A stretch of DNA of 64,000 nucleotides from NCBI GenBank assembly GCA_022266195.1, contig WHVY01000007.1, positions 2,294,001 to 2,358,000 of the forward strand, read 5' to 3'. Below are positions 1 to 12,483 of the stretch, piece by piece; within the stretch, counting starts at the first letter, position 1; each line of letters opens with the position of its first letter. Both the position numbers and the translations under genes were made by a program. This stretch comes from Tetranychus cinnabarinus. Taxonomy: Eukaryota; Arthropoda; Arachnida; Trombidiformes; Tetranychidae. The notes under the pieces were generated by a model. It searched no databases and had not been told where the DNA came from. It saw only the letters and a program-made list of their open reading frames with translations.

Positions 1-1114
1 TGTAAATAATAACGGATCTGATGGATCTGGATCCAATTCAACTGCTCAACCTAAAGATTCCACCTCTAAAGAATTTCAAATGCCCTCCTACAATTGTTAT
101 CATATGTATTTGAATATTAGAAAACAAATTGATAAAAAGCGAAATCAATTGGTACCGGTACATCCTAAACCTCCCCAAGGTTTCAAGGATTATCTCTTAA
201 ACAAGGCATCTTACCTATTAGAGGGTAAAATTCCACCTTTATCATCATTGTCATCATCGATAACAGCCACAACTTCATCATCATCATCCCAAATGTTATT
301 CATCTCAGGAACGGCGGTCTTACCACCCCCTTGTCAACCACCCGCGAATATACAAAGTGGAAGTGAATTGTATCAATTATTTATTGAACAAGAGAAAGTT
401 CGTCATAAATTGCGTATGCAACATATGATTGAAAAAGACAAACTGCGTTTATCAGCAGAGCAAGAAGTTTTACGAGTTCATACAAGAGCAGCATTAGCAT
501 TAGCAAATCAAAGTCAACCATTATCTTTTTGTACAATTCTTAAAGATGAAGAAATATATAATACGATTGAACCTGAAACCGATGCAACCAATGGTGATTT
601 ATTAAGTGGTTCCTCAACTAGTAATTCAAATAGCAACTCAACTCGTACCAATGAATATGCTCGAGCATCGTTTACGATATCATCTGGTAATGTAGCATCT
701 TCAACTGATCTCCATACACTTACCGGTAAATACATATCTACTTCTAGCTGTTTTATAGCAATGTTTGCTCATCATTGTGTTTTTTGTAAATTAATGAAAT
801 CTAATATTTTTTACATATAATCTATCTCTACAGGAAGCACCGAAAACCACGGCTCAAGATCAAGGTATAATGGACGTCTTTTCTCTCAATGGTTGCAAGA
901 CATTGATGATAAATGGGAAAAGATTAAAGAGTCAGTGTTACTGCGGCAACGACGAGAAGCTGAATCCCTTCAAGCCATTCAAAAACTAGATTGGGAATGG
1001 AAAGGGAAAGAAACTGGTTATTATGATCCTAAAAGCATTAGAGTGATTAATATTGATGATTGTTGTGTTCCATTAGTAAAAGTTATCGACGATTTTGATC
1101 TCCTTCCTGTTTGA
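1..1114 (+). CDS. ANKRD11: ANKRD11/ANKRD12-family protein, C-terminal end (5' partial)
   Basis: The last two exons are seen. The reading frame is open from base 2, so the gene starts before the window. Exon 1 ends at 725 (donor GTAAAT at 726), the intron is 726-833 (acceptor CTACAG), and exon 2 runs 834-1114; splicing joins phase 1 exactly. The C-terminus matches the conserved tail of vertebrate ANKRD11/12, chromatin cofactors that bind histone deacetylases and nuclear-receptor coactivators: a helical stretch with LYQLFIEQEKVRHKLRMQH, then HTRAALALANQSQP, then SQWLQDIDDKWEKIKES and a final DDFDLLPV immediately before the stop. A serine- and threonine-rich linker (about residues 180-220 of the visible part) separates the blocks. 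The ankyrin repeats must lie upstream. AATAAA signals at 1208-1213 and near 1315 are plausible polyadenylation sites. The family assignment is firm; ANKRD11 versus ANKRD12 cannot be decided, since arthropods usually have one gene for both. Confidence 0.9.
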
Positions 1115-2724
1115 TAAACAGTATGATTTTGAGGCTCCTCTAACGCTTAAATACAATCCGTCCTGGATGAATCCATAAATGACCTGGGTGATCAGTCAAT
1201 CAATGTGAATAAATTATTTTGTCTCCAAGTGAATTTTTTCATCTAAACTTGGAGAAATAATTTTGTTGAGATTTGTTGAAATCATGAGAACGCAAGGCTG
1301 ATCTGGATTTGGATTAATAAATTGTTTCGGATCGATAACTAACCAAGTCCGTCTTGGGCCTGGTGAAAGTAATCAGTTTGAACAATGATCTGATTACCTG
1401 GTACATATAATCGTTGGCAAAGTTTGGATTTTTCCTCTTTCAATGCAACGTTGGACATCTTCCAGTTGTTATACCTAAAGTGACCAAGAGTAAATATTGT
1501 GAATATGGATATTGAGACGAGAAAGAAAATGTTAAACCTTTATCTTGACTAAATTTTTGATTCTATTTCCCATTGGTTGCCAAAATACTAACTGTCATGT
1601 TAACTTTTATATGTATTCAGTTGAGTAATCCAATAATCATGAAATGTCCATTAAAAGGTAATGGTTATCGTAAATATCGGACACAATCAAACTTGCTAGG
1701 TTTGATTAAAAGATGGTAACTTGGAATCAGCGAGGCTCCGTAATCTTGGACGACTTCTACATTCATCAAGATCAAATAGTGACGTTACTCAAGTAAAGAA
1801 GAGAGAAATTAACGAAAAATATCCAAACAATTAACATCATGTAAAATCTACTTTATTTCGCGTAAATCTTGTGTAAATAACTTGTTATCAATGAACTATT
1901 ATTGCTTTCAACCGTTAATCAATCATTTTTTATTTGGATTGATAGAAAACTTGGATTTTATTTTGATCTTACAAAGCGAGCGAAATGCAAATTTTAACTT
2001 CAATTATAAAAATCAATTCAATACAAAATGAATTGAAACACTGGAAAATATTGAATCAAATTGACATATTTGGAGGCCTTTTAATTCGTACATGATTCAT
2101 CAATATGATAATCCTTTGATCGGACATTCAAATGATTCCAACAGTTTCTCCTTGTTCAACGTGAACTTTCCTTGGTGGACTTGATTTCGAATGAAACGAT
2201 AAAAATGCAGAGAAAAAAAAATTAAATCAAGAAATGGATTTTTTGATGAAAAACAATTATTTAACGGATTTTATTTCGATTGATTGGCTGTCTTGTTTTA
2301 ACTGTACTTCAATCAATCTTGTTTCAATCTTACCTCAAGAATTAAACTGAAAATACCTTTTAAAGCTCAATGCAAAGCAAGAAATTTTTTTAATCATTTG
2401 TACTCATTACGGAATCAACAATCAGTTGTCGAGTTTTTTTCCTCACTCAATTCAATGTTGATTAAATAACAGACTAAATGATTGATAGGGATTAACTTTG
2501 CTGATTGTCGGGCCTCAAGTCAAGAGTTTTTCAAGCTAACAAGACGGAAAAGTATCAACTGTTGCTTTACAAGCAGCCTTTTAAACCAACAATTGAGTTA
2601 ATTTTTTGAGAATCCAAAATCTAAAATCTTTTCTCAAATTTATTCATAACGATTAATTGTAAATAAACTGTTGATCAATTTGATGTTTGATCATTATGAC
2701 CTGTATAAAGCATATAAAATGAGA
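1115..2724. other. intergenic region between ANKRD11-like and SLC22-like genes
   Basis: AT-rich DNA with no convincing exon on either strand. It holds the 3' untranslated ends of two convergent genes: AATAAA at 1208-1213 for the + strand gene and, for the - strand transporter, an AATAAA read from 2644 to 2639, about 80 bases past its stop. Confidence 0.6.
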
Positions 2725-5700
2725 TTACCTCTTTGGAGCGAGAGACCAATATTTTCGACTTTGGACCAGCTTTTCAGATTCTTCCACAGTTTGAGGTAAA
2801 ACGCGATTCTGAGTTTCAGGCAGAAGAGTACTAAAAGCAGCAGCAGTCAAGTCAATGATTCCCATGCAAATTAGAGGAATGTTGCTTCCATATTTGCCCA
2901 GATGAATAATGTATGGTATGAATATGGATCCAGCCGAGAGAACAAAATACGAAACTGAAAGTCCTTGGTTACGTATCACAGTGGGCAACATTTCTGAACC
3001 GTGAAGACTTGAAACTATGTAACCAATGGTTGCACCCATTTTGCCCATCATTGAGAAAAGAGCGACTCTAACCAAATCACTTGGATCAATCATTGAGCAA
3101 ATGGTTAAACTGATTCCTGCCCAGGCAAGGCATAAAGATAATGTCCACCTTCGCCCTAAGCGACTGTCCATCAATAGGCATCCAATAATAGAGGCAATCG
3201 GTTCAACTGAAACCAACAAGAAATAGTTGAGAAACTCGTTTCCCTTGAAATTTCGTATATTGTAATGAAGTCCAGTGTAGGCAACTTCCGAGGCCAACAG
3301 TGAGAGTGCATTGAGTGCCAAAATGAAGAGGATTGAACGGTTGAAAAATTGGCTGCACAAAACCTTTACTTCATTAGTTTCGGTTTTACTATTAGACTCA
3401 AACTTTCGTCCAACTTCCTAAAAGAAATTAAAAATAAAATTCAATTTCAATTTCAACTTGCACGAAAAGGGCTTCAATCCTAAAAAAATTGTCTCTTCCA
3501 TAATTTTTTGACTTAATTCGACAGATTTTTTATTGTACTCATTGTCTTGCCTTTTGTTATTTCCAGCAATAAATCAATAAATCAAACTCAAACTCAATCC
3601 AAGTTTTTTCATGTAAAAATAGATTCCAAATATTTATCTAAACCTTTGATAACTTGTCTAATTTCCTTTTCCATAGAATCCTGAATTCACAACTTACAAT
3701 ATTGCTCAAAAAATTGGTCAAAACAAAGGTTCTTTTCACTTTTTCAAGCTTTCATAAACCCAATATTTTCAGCTAACCCGATGACCAAATGACTTACCCT
3801 TATATCGAGAATCAATCGTTCATCAACTTGGATTCCATTTGTTTTTGCAACCTTTGATAATATGCTATAAGCTTTACCATATCGCTGAACTGAAATGAGC
3901 CATCTTGGTGATTCGGGAATTAATCTGTAAATCAGATAGATTTATAATACTCAATTTGAAAAGGTTGAGTTTGATTTTTGTCACTTTAACCAAACATTAC
4001 CTTGACATTACCAGTGCAAATGAAACAACAACAGTTGAAATTAGACTCATGTAATACCAATGAGCAGTTAAATAAGCAGCCAAGGGAAGAGTTGCTAATC
4101 CACAAGCAAATGAAATGCTCGATATAAGTGACATTTTGGTTCGTCCTTGCGGTCCCATGATTTCAATTGCTATTCTCAAAGGTAAGAAAACAAGAAAGCA
4201 ACCTTAACAACCTTTAACAACAATTTTTGCCACTCTCATCTCTTCGGAATAAAGTGCGTTTGATTTTCGCTGAAAAAAAGTGTCTAATTGTCTTACCAAG
4301 AACTAAAGGCATTTGGTAACAAGCATTTGTTGCCAAACCATGAACAAATCGTAATAAAATGAATGGCAGTACACCTTTAAGCAGGGTTGGTGATAGAGTT
4401 GATATGAAACTTAAAGTGATTCCAATCATGTAAGCAATTTTCCTACCAAATCTGAAATCCAAAAGAGAAAGGTAAACAAATTTATCGTAAAACTTGTTCA
4501 TTACTTCAATTGTAAATTATCGCTATTAATCCTTCAACACTCCATTCTTATCTATCATGTTTAGCGATTAAATAAAACCTAGACCAACTAGAGTTATCAT
4601 AACACCAGTTCAGCGTTTTTCCCGTTAATACCAGACAAAATGGTAAGACTTTCAATTGTCTTGCAACAATTTTTGGGTTAACCAGACTTTTAGTCTTAAA
4701 AAGGGCAAACCAAGTCTGGTTTGTTGAAGGGTTTAACTTGATAAGTTGATAAGCATATTTACCGATCAGCAACGTAACCCAAAGTCGGTGTACCAACAAG
4801 CTGACCCAAACTGATCACTGCCAATGCCGTTCCCACCAAATGATCATTATCACAGACTAAACTATTCTGAAATAATTAGAAAGAATTTGATTATTCAAAT
4901 GAAAATTTCGCCCTTTTTTTATTCTTCACACTACCAAGCTTTTAAACAATCACAGCTGAATTTTATATTTATTTTCATGTCTGATAAATTATTAGTAATA
5001 ATTCCTCAATTGATTCATTTGATTCCTTGAAAAATATTGACATTTATTCAGCAATTTTCATCCTGATGATCAAACAACGATTAAATATCAAGTCAATATT
5101 TACATTCCATAAAAACATCGAAAGTAATTTAGTTATGAAAAAGAGAAAATTCATGAGAAGATTGAAATATTGAATTGATCAAAACTGATTGTAGGAGAAA
5201 TAATTGACATCCAAATGTCCAATAGTTTGTTAGGAAATTTTTCACGATGAGATGTTGGGAGATAAAATTGTTCATCATCAGGTTTTCATTTCTATCAATG
5301 AAGATAACTCAGTCTCATCTCAACTGCAAGTACTTGTAAAGATTGGCACTTTATAAGCTTTGATGAGCGTCTGTAAGCTATTGAATCATTTGATTATCAA
5401 CTTTTGCAATTGACTTTGCCTTTATCGGCTGATAAACTGCACGGATATGCATGGTATGGATAAAGATCAATTGCAAGAGTTATGAAACTGATTTAACAGC
5501 TCAACCTAAAAGGCTAAATTCAATTGAAAAGATAAAAAAATTTTATTTCGCTCATTTTGTGTGTTCATTCCCAAGTTTTCGTTACAAGCCTTCATCGTGA
5601 CTCTTGTTCATCTTCAATTATCTCGTTCATTGAATCCTTCATTTTAGCCGGAAAACCATTTTCACTGTTGAATCTGTCAATGCAATAACTGATGTTAGTC

Positions 5701-7626
5701 ACTCACATTTTATCACAATTGGGCCCATGTGCTATTAATTAGATTATTGGTTTTCTTTTCGCAATTAAATAGAAAGGGAAATGAACAAGGACACTTTATT
5801 CAGTCAATTTAAAAATTATGAACCTTTTCTTTTCTATGTCGATAAACTCAGGTCGACTCATTTCATGGCTTCAATTAATCACAATTTCAATCTTTAAATA
5901 ACTTGGTTTGGATTCAAAGCAGCAAAAGCCAAAATAACAGAAGACAAAATAGCAAAAGCAAATGAGCAAACAGACAATTTAATTTAAATAATTTTCCAAC
6001 AAAGCGTTCTTTTTGATTCTGAACTGTTCATTTACTGGTATTATTAGACTTAATCTGTGAAAAAATCGATCTAACAGAGAATATCTCAGATCAAATTTCT
6101 GTACTTTTGCTCGACTCAACCTAATAGAGTTATTTGAACGATTCCTATTTTTTCTTCTTATTCCCATTCCCTCAATCATTTCAAACGCGAAAAATAACTA
6201 CCGGGTTACAAATAATCATATGAAACGTTTTCAAAATAGAATAACATTTCAGGTTTTGATTTTTTGATTAGATTTTTTTCATAAAGTGAAAATTTAGTTT
6301 TTTGTCTCTCATTTGGTTCTAAAATCGTAGTTTTGGGACACACAGATAGCGAACAGATCGATTTTTAAAAAAAGTCAATGAAAATAATTTTGTGAATCCT
6401 ACGGAAAGATTAACATTGAGCAATCAAGTTTTTCCAATCTCCCATAGACGCGCCATGTTAAACTCTCAAAAATTATTTTCATTGACTTTTTTTAAAAATC
6501 GATCTGTTCGCTATCTGTGTGTCCCAAAACTACGATTTTAGAACCAAATGAAAGACAAAAAACTGAATTTTTCCTTTATGAAAAAAATCTAATCAAAAAA
6601 TCAAAACCTGAAATGTTATTCTATTTTGAAAACGTTTCATATGATTATTTGTAACCCGGTAATTAATAATCAAATTCTGGTTAGATATCAACCTTTTGAT
6701 GATGGTTTTGTTCAATTTTCATTTCTTTTTATTCTGATTCCTTTCAATTCGAAAGAGGCTAAGGATATATTTTGGTTTTGTTTCATTTTGAATTGATTGT
6801 AACATGTTTTTGTCAATGAACAAAACGAGACTTTAAAGCCTTTTCATCGATTGTTGCTTCGAGTTTTTCCCGTCTCTTCATTGTTAATTGTTCATCTGGC
6901 ATCGATAAAACAATGAAATATTGTTATATGTTCTGGATCAAAAGTTTCACTAATTTCATACTTTATTGCAACTGATCTTGACAAACCTAAAGTGCTGATA
7001 GAAGCAAAATTTGAAATTGCCTCTGGAAATGCATGTGATTGAAGTGACTGTTGAATAAATCGATCGACTTTTAATCCATTATTCAATAGGTTGACTACTT
7101 TTTACCACAAGTTTAACTTGATTGATTTGCTATTGTTAATTCCAAACTTATGTCAATATGGTTAACTTGCATGATAGAGATAATTCAGCTGTAATTGAAG
7201 CCTGGTAAAATTTACAGGTTAGTCTTGAAAGAGAAACACTTTAAATTGAATGGTTAATCAAATAAGAAGGAAAAAAATACTTAATATATTTACATGAGTA
7301 ACAAAAGTTTCATGGTAATTGGTTTTATCAAATATCCATTTGTCACATTTATTGGTTAACGAGGTAGCTGAAGTGTTTACCGAGGTGAAACATTTATCAT
7401 TGTCGGTAAAGTTGGATGAAGCAAACAGTGAATCAAGCTGAATATCGGTGTAATTACGTGAATCAACATAATGAGTGCACACATGGTTTGGACTCGAGAC
7501 CATAAATATTGTGGTCATGCTTAACCAAGGAGTGATGAAGGCTGCTGGAACCAGAAAAAGGTAGACAAAAAATTGCTGGTAACGTCCATATTCACCCACT
7601 TTAACCAGAATATCTTCAAACTCCAT
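2725..7626 (-). CDS. SLC22-like organic ion transporter (MFS), 526 residues, six exons
   Basis: Exons on the minus strand are 7626-7294, 4866-4763, 4451-4297, 4169-4001, 3924-3798 and 3417-2725. All junctions are GT-AG and all phases fit, giving 1581 nt including the stop. The product has the normal SLC22 length and features: TM1, then a large extracellular loop with three cysteines (C50, C79, C94) and sequons at N58, N72 and N84; ETFVTHNSLVCD before TM2; the MFS loop GYVADRFGRK (141-150); ESPRW (258-262) after TM6; DSRLGRRW in the later half and LPETQNRVLPQT near the C-terminus. Members move organic cations, anions or carnitine across the plasma membrane; the substrate here cannot be told. 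Exon 4 is placed at CAATTG because only that acceptor keeps phase and restores the usual EIMG segment. The stop codon lies inside AAGAG/GTAATC, which resembles a donor, so a further short exon is conceivable. Intron 1 (2427 nt) contains a MITE. Confidence 0.92.
6201..6659. mobile_element. foldback MITE with 191-bp terminal inverted repeats, TA target duplication
   Basis: Bases 6201-6391 are an almost perfect reverse complement of 6469-6659, leaving a loop of about 77 bp. The ends are CCGGGTTACAAATAATC and its complement, flanked by TA at 6199-6200 and 6660-6661. This is the layout of a non-autonomous mariner/Tc1-type foldback element. It carries no coding capacity and lies in intron 1 of the SLC22-like gene. 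The two arms differ at only a few bases, suggesting a fairly recent insertion. Confidence 0.85.
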
Positions 7627-9191
7627 TTCGCTTCCTTTTCACCACAAAAATCCTTCTAATTACAGTAGACACTTATTTTCATGGTTTCACTCCAAACAAC
7701 TGTTTAAATTGTTTATAAGCTGATGACGATCCGAGTCACAAAAATTGACGCAAAATGACAATATTTACAGTTGGACCTTTTTGGTGCTTTTAAACACTTG
7801 TTGGACAAGCCTTTATCATTTGCAGTTTCAGCTCTTCAACACTTTTGTTCAATTGTTCACTTGACAATACAATGGATTTCCTTATTACATAAAACGCTGT
7901 AAACGTTGACGACAATTTTACTGACCTTCAACGGATAAACAAAATGTATTTACGTATGTTTGTTAACAATTTGAGATGAAAAGTGAAACTAAAACCGTGA
8001 AAACAAAAACTGTAGCTCTTCAAATGGTGATCAAGTTGGTACAACTATATCAGTCAGGATCACAAGTGTTTCAACTTTTTTCTTTCATCTTCAAACTTAT
8101 CATCATTGTGATCTCGATAAAAAAAGCGAAATCTCTTTCTCTTCCTTCTTACAATTATCCTTTCATTTTTATTTAGTCTTCAATCAATTTCAAATGCTTT
8201 ACATTTGCCTCTTCAAGTTTACCCATAAAGCGAGGATACTCAACCAGCTCACAACCCATTTTTAGCACAACGGTTTTGATTGATTTTTATTGATATTATT
8301 TGCTTTCCTCAGTATTTACAATTTATAATGTAATTTGCCATATTTTTTAAAATTTTCATATTCGATGGCAAAATATGTTCCATTTACCTTTCTATTTGGA
8401 TGCAATAGATGGGTATTTGTCTATTAATTATCCATTTATTTACAACAGTTAATGTCATTTTTTGGTCATTAATCACAGATTCAACTGAATGACTGAATTG
8501 AACGTGAATTTACACTAAAGCTTCTCTCTGCATTTAATCAAACCTAATTGCTCTCGAAACACCAGAAAAATTCTGAAAGTATTTTATTATTTGATCACAC
8601 GATTCCCGATTTCCTTGAAAAGCTGTGCAACCAGAAATTGTTATATCGTTCTGAACGAAATGTAAGCTAAATTTGGACATAAATAAAAGCTAATATTTAA
8701 TATAAACCTAGAAAGACGTTAAAATGTTTTGTAATTTAAAAAATTTGTGTGATTTGAAGATGAAAATGTAACTTATATTTAATAAAATTTCAAAATTTTC
8801 CGAATTTGAATTCAATTAATTTACCAATTCAATGCTCATTATTAATGAATCATTGCTATTACATTTACTATTGCCATCTATTATCATTCAAGATTATTAA
8901 ATTCTTTGTATTTTTTAATTGATTGCGATAAGAATGTTAAGCATTGAAAAGATGTGCTGAATGAGCTAGTATTGATAGATTAGGACAGGAAAGTTAACCG
9001 AATATGAACTCTTCAAGTCGAACCCCAAATTATAAAATTTTTGCATTCAATTTAAGTTAAGTGAACTAGAAGGAATGAAATATGCAATTTCGTATTATTG
9101 ATTTAATAGTTTATTAAAAAATTAACAAAAACAATTGGAATATTTAAATTATATTTTATGCAAATGCAAAATTCAATGGTTAGAGTCATGA
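7627..9191. other. intergenic region; contains 3'-flank segments repeated in the esterase array
   Basis: No convincing gene. The left part should contain the promoter of the SLC22-like gene (upstream of 7626). Bases about 8505-8660 are similar to 15870-16020 (shared TTTAATCAAACCTAATT and TGTGCAACCAGAAATTG), and about 8845-9130 are similar to 12115-12420 (shared AAGCATTGAAAAGATGTGCT). These are pieces of the downstream flank duplicated with each esterase unit, so the duplicated segment extends well past the coding regions. Confidence 0.65.
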
Positions 9192-9292
9192 ATGTTAATC
9201 CATCAGCTTCAAGGAACTGACCGAATTGAAAAATTGATAAACATGATTTATAGTCGTTAGATGCCCAACGTCAACCCCGACTCAGTCCATCA
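9192..9292 (-). pseudogene. esterase exon relic in the 3' flank of CES1
   Basis: About 100 bases resemble an internal part of the esterase first exon (compare 10815-10950), including the segment for the LSNYRFGQFPEAD region and the TQSG/TQPG turn: CATCAGCTTCAAGGAACTGA, TTGATAAACATGATTTATAG and CAGTCCATCAG. The relic is degenerate and has no reading frame. Matching relics follow the other units at 12484-12584 and 16157-16255, so it was already there before the array expanded. Confidence 0.7.
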
Positions 9293-9444
9293 GTTAGAGA
9301 TCAAATACCAGATAAATTGATACCATTTAAAGAGAATGAGTCTTTAAGAAGCCCATGATTGATAATTGTTAAGAAATTAAATCGTGAAAGTTGTTCGAAA
9401 GTAACGATCATTCACCAGAAAAATCATTAAAGATTGTCATGATC

Positions 9445-11696
9445 TTACTCGATCTCGGCATAGACTCCTGTTGCAAAAATAAAAAATTCATTAATATAAA
9501 GGCGGTACGCGTCGGTCGCGTAACAATTCTGAATACAATTCTAAGTTATGTTTTAGAATAAAACTTACCTGACTCAGAATCCATACTGTAATAATTTTCG
9601 AGTGGGAAAGGCCAATTTTTGGCACAAAATTCAGCAGATTTGGTTTCAATCAAACCAATTTTGTTGGAGTCAAGAATCATAGTGGGGTAAGGAATAGGAT
9701 CACTTAGGTTCCAGGGCAACCATTCTTGATGAGAGATATGTGGCGGCTTACTGTGCCAAAGGAGAAGGTCAATTAGTGCATTGAATAAAGAAAAAAATAA
9801 CAGGTGTTCAAACGGGTAGGTTAAACTTTGGGGCTTTATATCTCGAAAAATAGGTGCACGATCGTGGTCATTTTTATTTTATATTAATATGCTTTACCAG
9901 GAATTTGAGAATGTCTTAAAGACAGAGTAATTAGAAGCGAAACAAAAACGCTCACCCGACTCGAAAAAGCAGTTTATAATGGGATTATAACATTTCAATG
10001 GAAACTTGTCAAAAATTTATAGCTGTATTTTTGAAAATCGTCTAATAGCGTTAATTTTAAAAAGGTGAGGGTATTTTGAGCACACATATCATTAATTCCT
10101 GATAAAAATCTATTTATATACAAATTTTCAGATCAATAAACAAATCCGTTCTAAAGATATAGCCGTTTACTTTTTGACCTACCCGTTTGAACACCTAGTA
10201 TATGATGAATAAGAACTCACTGACCCATCTCTGGCAAACTTTGTCCAAATGTCAATCATGAGAAATGACAGAACAACATCTTCATTATTGAATTTATCAA
10301 GTTTGGTAAAAGGGTGACCAAAAACCATTGGAATATCGTCCGCATGAGAAGCAACATTAGCCATCCATTTAGCTTGATTAGAGACCAGTAAAACAGCTTG
10401 GGATGGCTTCTGCGTTTGGACATAACCATAAACATTTGGAACACCACTAGCGACCAAATCTCGACCAGTTGCATAAGTCGGACAAGTAAAAATTGAGTCA
10501 CCAAGAGCTTGGGTGACAGCTAACCTGATGGAATCAGAGTCATCAGCTGACAAGGAATCTAAGTATCGTTCTGAGTAGAAGTCGATCAATGTTTTACCGA
10601 AAAGTTTGCCAAAAATGTACTTAGCGTGAGGAATAGTCAAGTCTATTGGATTCAATGGATGAAAAGTAACCATGTCTTTCATCAACAACATGAAAGCACC
10701 TTCATTAGCATTAGTACCCAGTAAAACATTGATATTAGGATCAATTGTGTGGTTATAAACCAGTTCTTCTGGATGATGAGGAAGGAATTCGCCGTCAACT
10801 GTTGGCCAGAATGTCAACCTGTCAGCTTCAGGGAATTGTCCAAATCGATAATTTGATAAACATGATTTGTAGTCGTCGGAGGTACAACCAATCTTGCTAG
10901 TAAAGTTTGCCACTAAGCCTGGCTGAGTCCATCGATCCAAGTCATAGATTGAACCACTCTGCATAATGGCATTTGTGAACAATCCTTTCGATTGTGGACT
11001 AACAATGTGAGCTGAAACTGACATTGAGCCTGCTGATTCCCCGAAAATTGTAACTTTATTAGGATCTCCACCAAAATGTTCAATATTATCTTTAACCCAT
11101 TTTAAAGCTAATTGCTGATCCCAAAGACCCATATTACCAGGAACACCAGCTTCAGGTAATTGAAGGAAACCCAAAGAACCCAAACGGTAATTAATAGATA
11201 CAATTATAACATCTTTTAATCCGGTTATTGGTGTACCGTCATGTTGATCTGGAGTGTTAGCTGAACCATAATTGAAGCTACCACCATGGATCCAAACCAT
11301 AACTGGACGTAACTTATGTTTCTTGCCATTTTGTTTATCTTGAAAAGCAGCTTCTGTTGTGAAAACATTCAGAACCAAGCAATCCTCGCTAAGGTGAAGC
11401 TCCGTGTTATAACCAGGGAAGACTGGCTGCATACAAGCAGAACCCCATTTGTTTACACTCAACACTCCATTCCATGGTTTCTTTGGCACTGGTTTTTGAA
11501 AACGTAATTCATTCAATGGTGGTTCAGCGAACGGAATCCCCAAAAATTGGTAAATTTTAACACCTCTAAAATCAACTGAAGTACCTCTTATTGATCCTGA
11601 AGATAATGTTAATTCAGGCTCTACATTTTCTAATGTTGTTTGATGAGATAACTGAAGAATGAAAAGGAAAAGGAAAATAGTTGATGACAACTTCAT
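9445..11696 (-). CDS. CES1: intact type-B carboxylesterase, 558 residues, secreted form
   Basis: Exons are 11696-10225, 9750-9569 and 9467-9445 with matching phases. The start chosen is the ATG at 11696, which opens a signal peptide (MKLSSTIFLFLFILQLSHQ); an in-frame ATG at 11759 lies immediately beside the TATA box and so upstream of any likely transcript start. The alpha/beta-hydrolase features are complete: oxyanion loop HGGS (138-141), nucleophile Ser221 in GESAG, acid Glu332 in NEG, His451 in SHADD, and a cysteine pair C88/C106 around SEDCLVLN. It should hydrolyse carboxyl esters in the secretory pathway or outside the cell. Its sisters end in HDEL, an endoplasmic-reticulum retention signal; here a TAA (9447-9445) stops translation just before it and the residual downstream codons read DHDNL. 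The first donor is GTCAGT, weaker than in the paralogues, and intron 1 holds a MITE. Natural substrate unknown. Confidence 0.92.
9802..10196. mobile_element. MITE inserted in intron 1 of CES1
   Basis: The ends are inverted repeats: AGGTGTTCAAACGGGTAGGT at 9802 and its near-perfect complement ending at 10196. The corresponding intron of CES2 (13027-13095) is only 69 bp and lacks this segment, whereas the CES1 intron is 474 bp, so the empty and filled sites are both visible. The interior has no coding capacity. A target-site duplication is not clear, so the superfamily is left open. Confidence 0.85.
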
Positions 11697-12115
11697 TGTA
11701 GCTTGTAAACAGTCACTGGCTATTACAATAATTGACGTCTTCTCTACCTCTTCTAACATTTATACTCTTCGACTTTGATTTATGAATTATTTTGATAAAA
11801 TCTTCCTTCTCATTCTTAGTGCACACTTTGGTTGCTGTTAATTGGAAAACACTTGATAAAATCTCGCGAGATCTCCCAATCCATAATAAGCTGCAATGTA
11901 ATAGTTATCTAAAAAGTTGTTGTACTTAAAAATCGTCTCTGTCTGGATAAAGTTAAGCCATTATGAGTTCACAAGTGTTGCACTGAAATGGAGTTTAATT
12001 TGAATAACTCTCCTGGCTAAGGGTTACTTCCGGCACTCATTCTCCTCATGGATTCCTCGTCTAATCACGAAAGAACTTTGTTTTTCGTTCTGTTTCTAGG
12101 TTTTTCTTAGTTCCG
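11697..12115 (-). repeat. duplicated esterase 5' flank, copy 1
   Basis: This upstream region of CES1 is closely repeated upstream of CES2 at 14571-15075: shared blocks include CAGTCACTGGCTATTACAAT, TTAATTGGAAAACACTTGAT and GTGTTGCACTGAAAT. Both copies contain the palindrome TCTCGCGAGA (11862-11871 and 14786-14795). The repeat shows that CES1 and CES2 arose by tandem duplication that included their promoters. Confidence 0.8.
11759..11764 (-). promoter_or_regulatory. TATA box of CES1
   Basis: TATAAA on the minus strand, 63 bases upstream of the chosen ATG at 11696. The matching flank of CES2 has this stretch replaced by unrelated sequence (about 14610-14715) while the DNA on both sides is conserved, so CES2 lost or never had this TATA element. 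Confidence 0.6.
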
Positions 12116-12483
12116 AATCATTGCTTCTACATTTACTATTGCTATCTATTATCATTCAAAATTATTAAATTATTTTTATTTTCTAATTAGTTGCGATAAG
12201 AAATGTTAAGCATTGAAAAGATGTGCTAAATGAGCTAGGATTGATAGATTAGGACTTGGAAAGTTAACTGAATATGAACTCGTTAAGTCGAACCCCAAAT
12301 TATAAAATTTCTGCATTCAATTTAAGTTAAGTGAGTTGGATAAGTTAGAAGGAATGAAATATGCAATTTTGTACTATTTCTGTATTATTGATTTAATAGT
12401 TTTTTAAAAAATTAACAAAAACAATTCGAATATTTAAATTATATTTTATGCAAATGCGAAATTCAATGGTTAGAGTCATGAAT

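Noticed and set aside
6892..7086. 64-codon minus-strand frame within SLC22-like intron 1
   Set aside because: The transporter is complete without it, and the exon 1 to exon 2 junction keeps phase and the family motif.
7976..8176. 66-codon plus-strand frame upstream of the SLC22-like gene
   Set aside because: No signal, domain, promoter or poly(A) evidence; length is within chance expectation for this composition.
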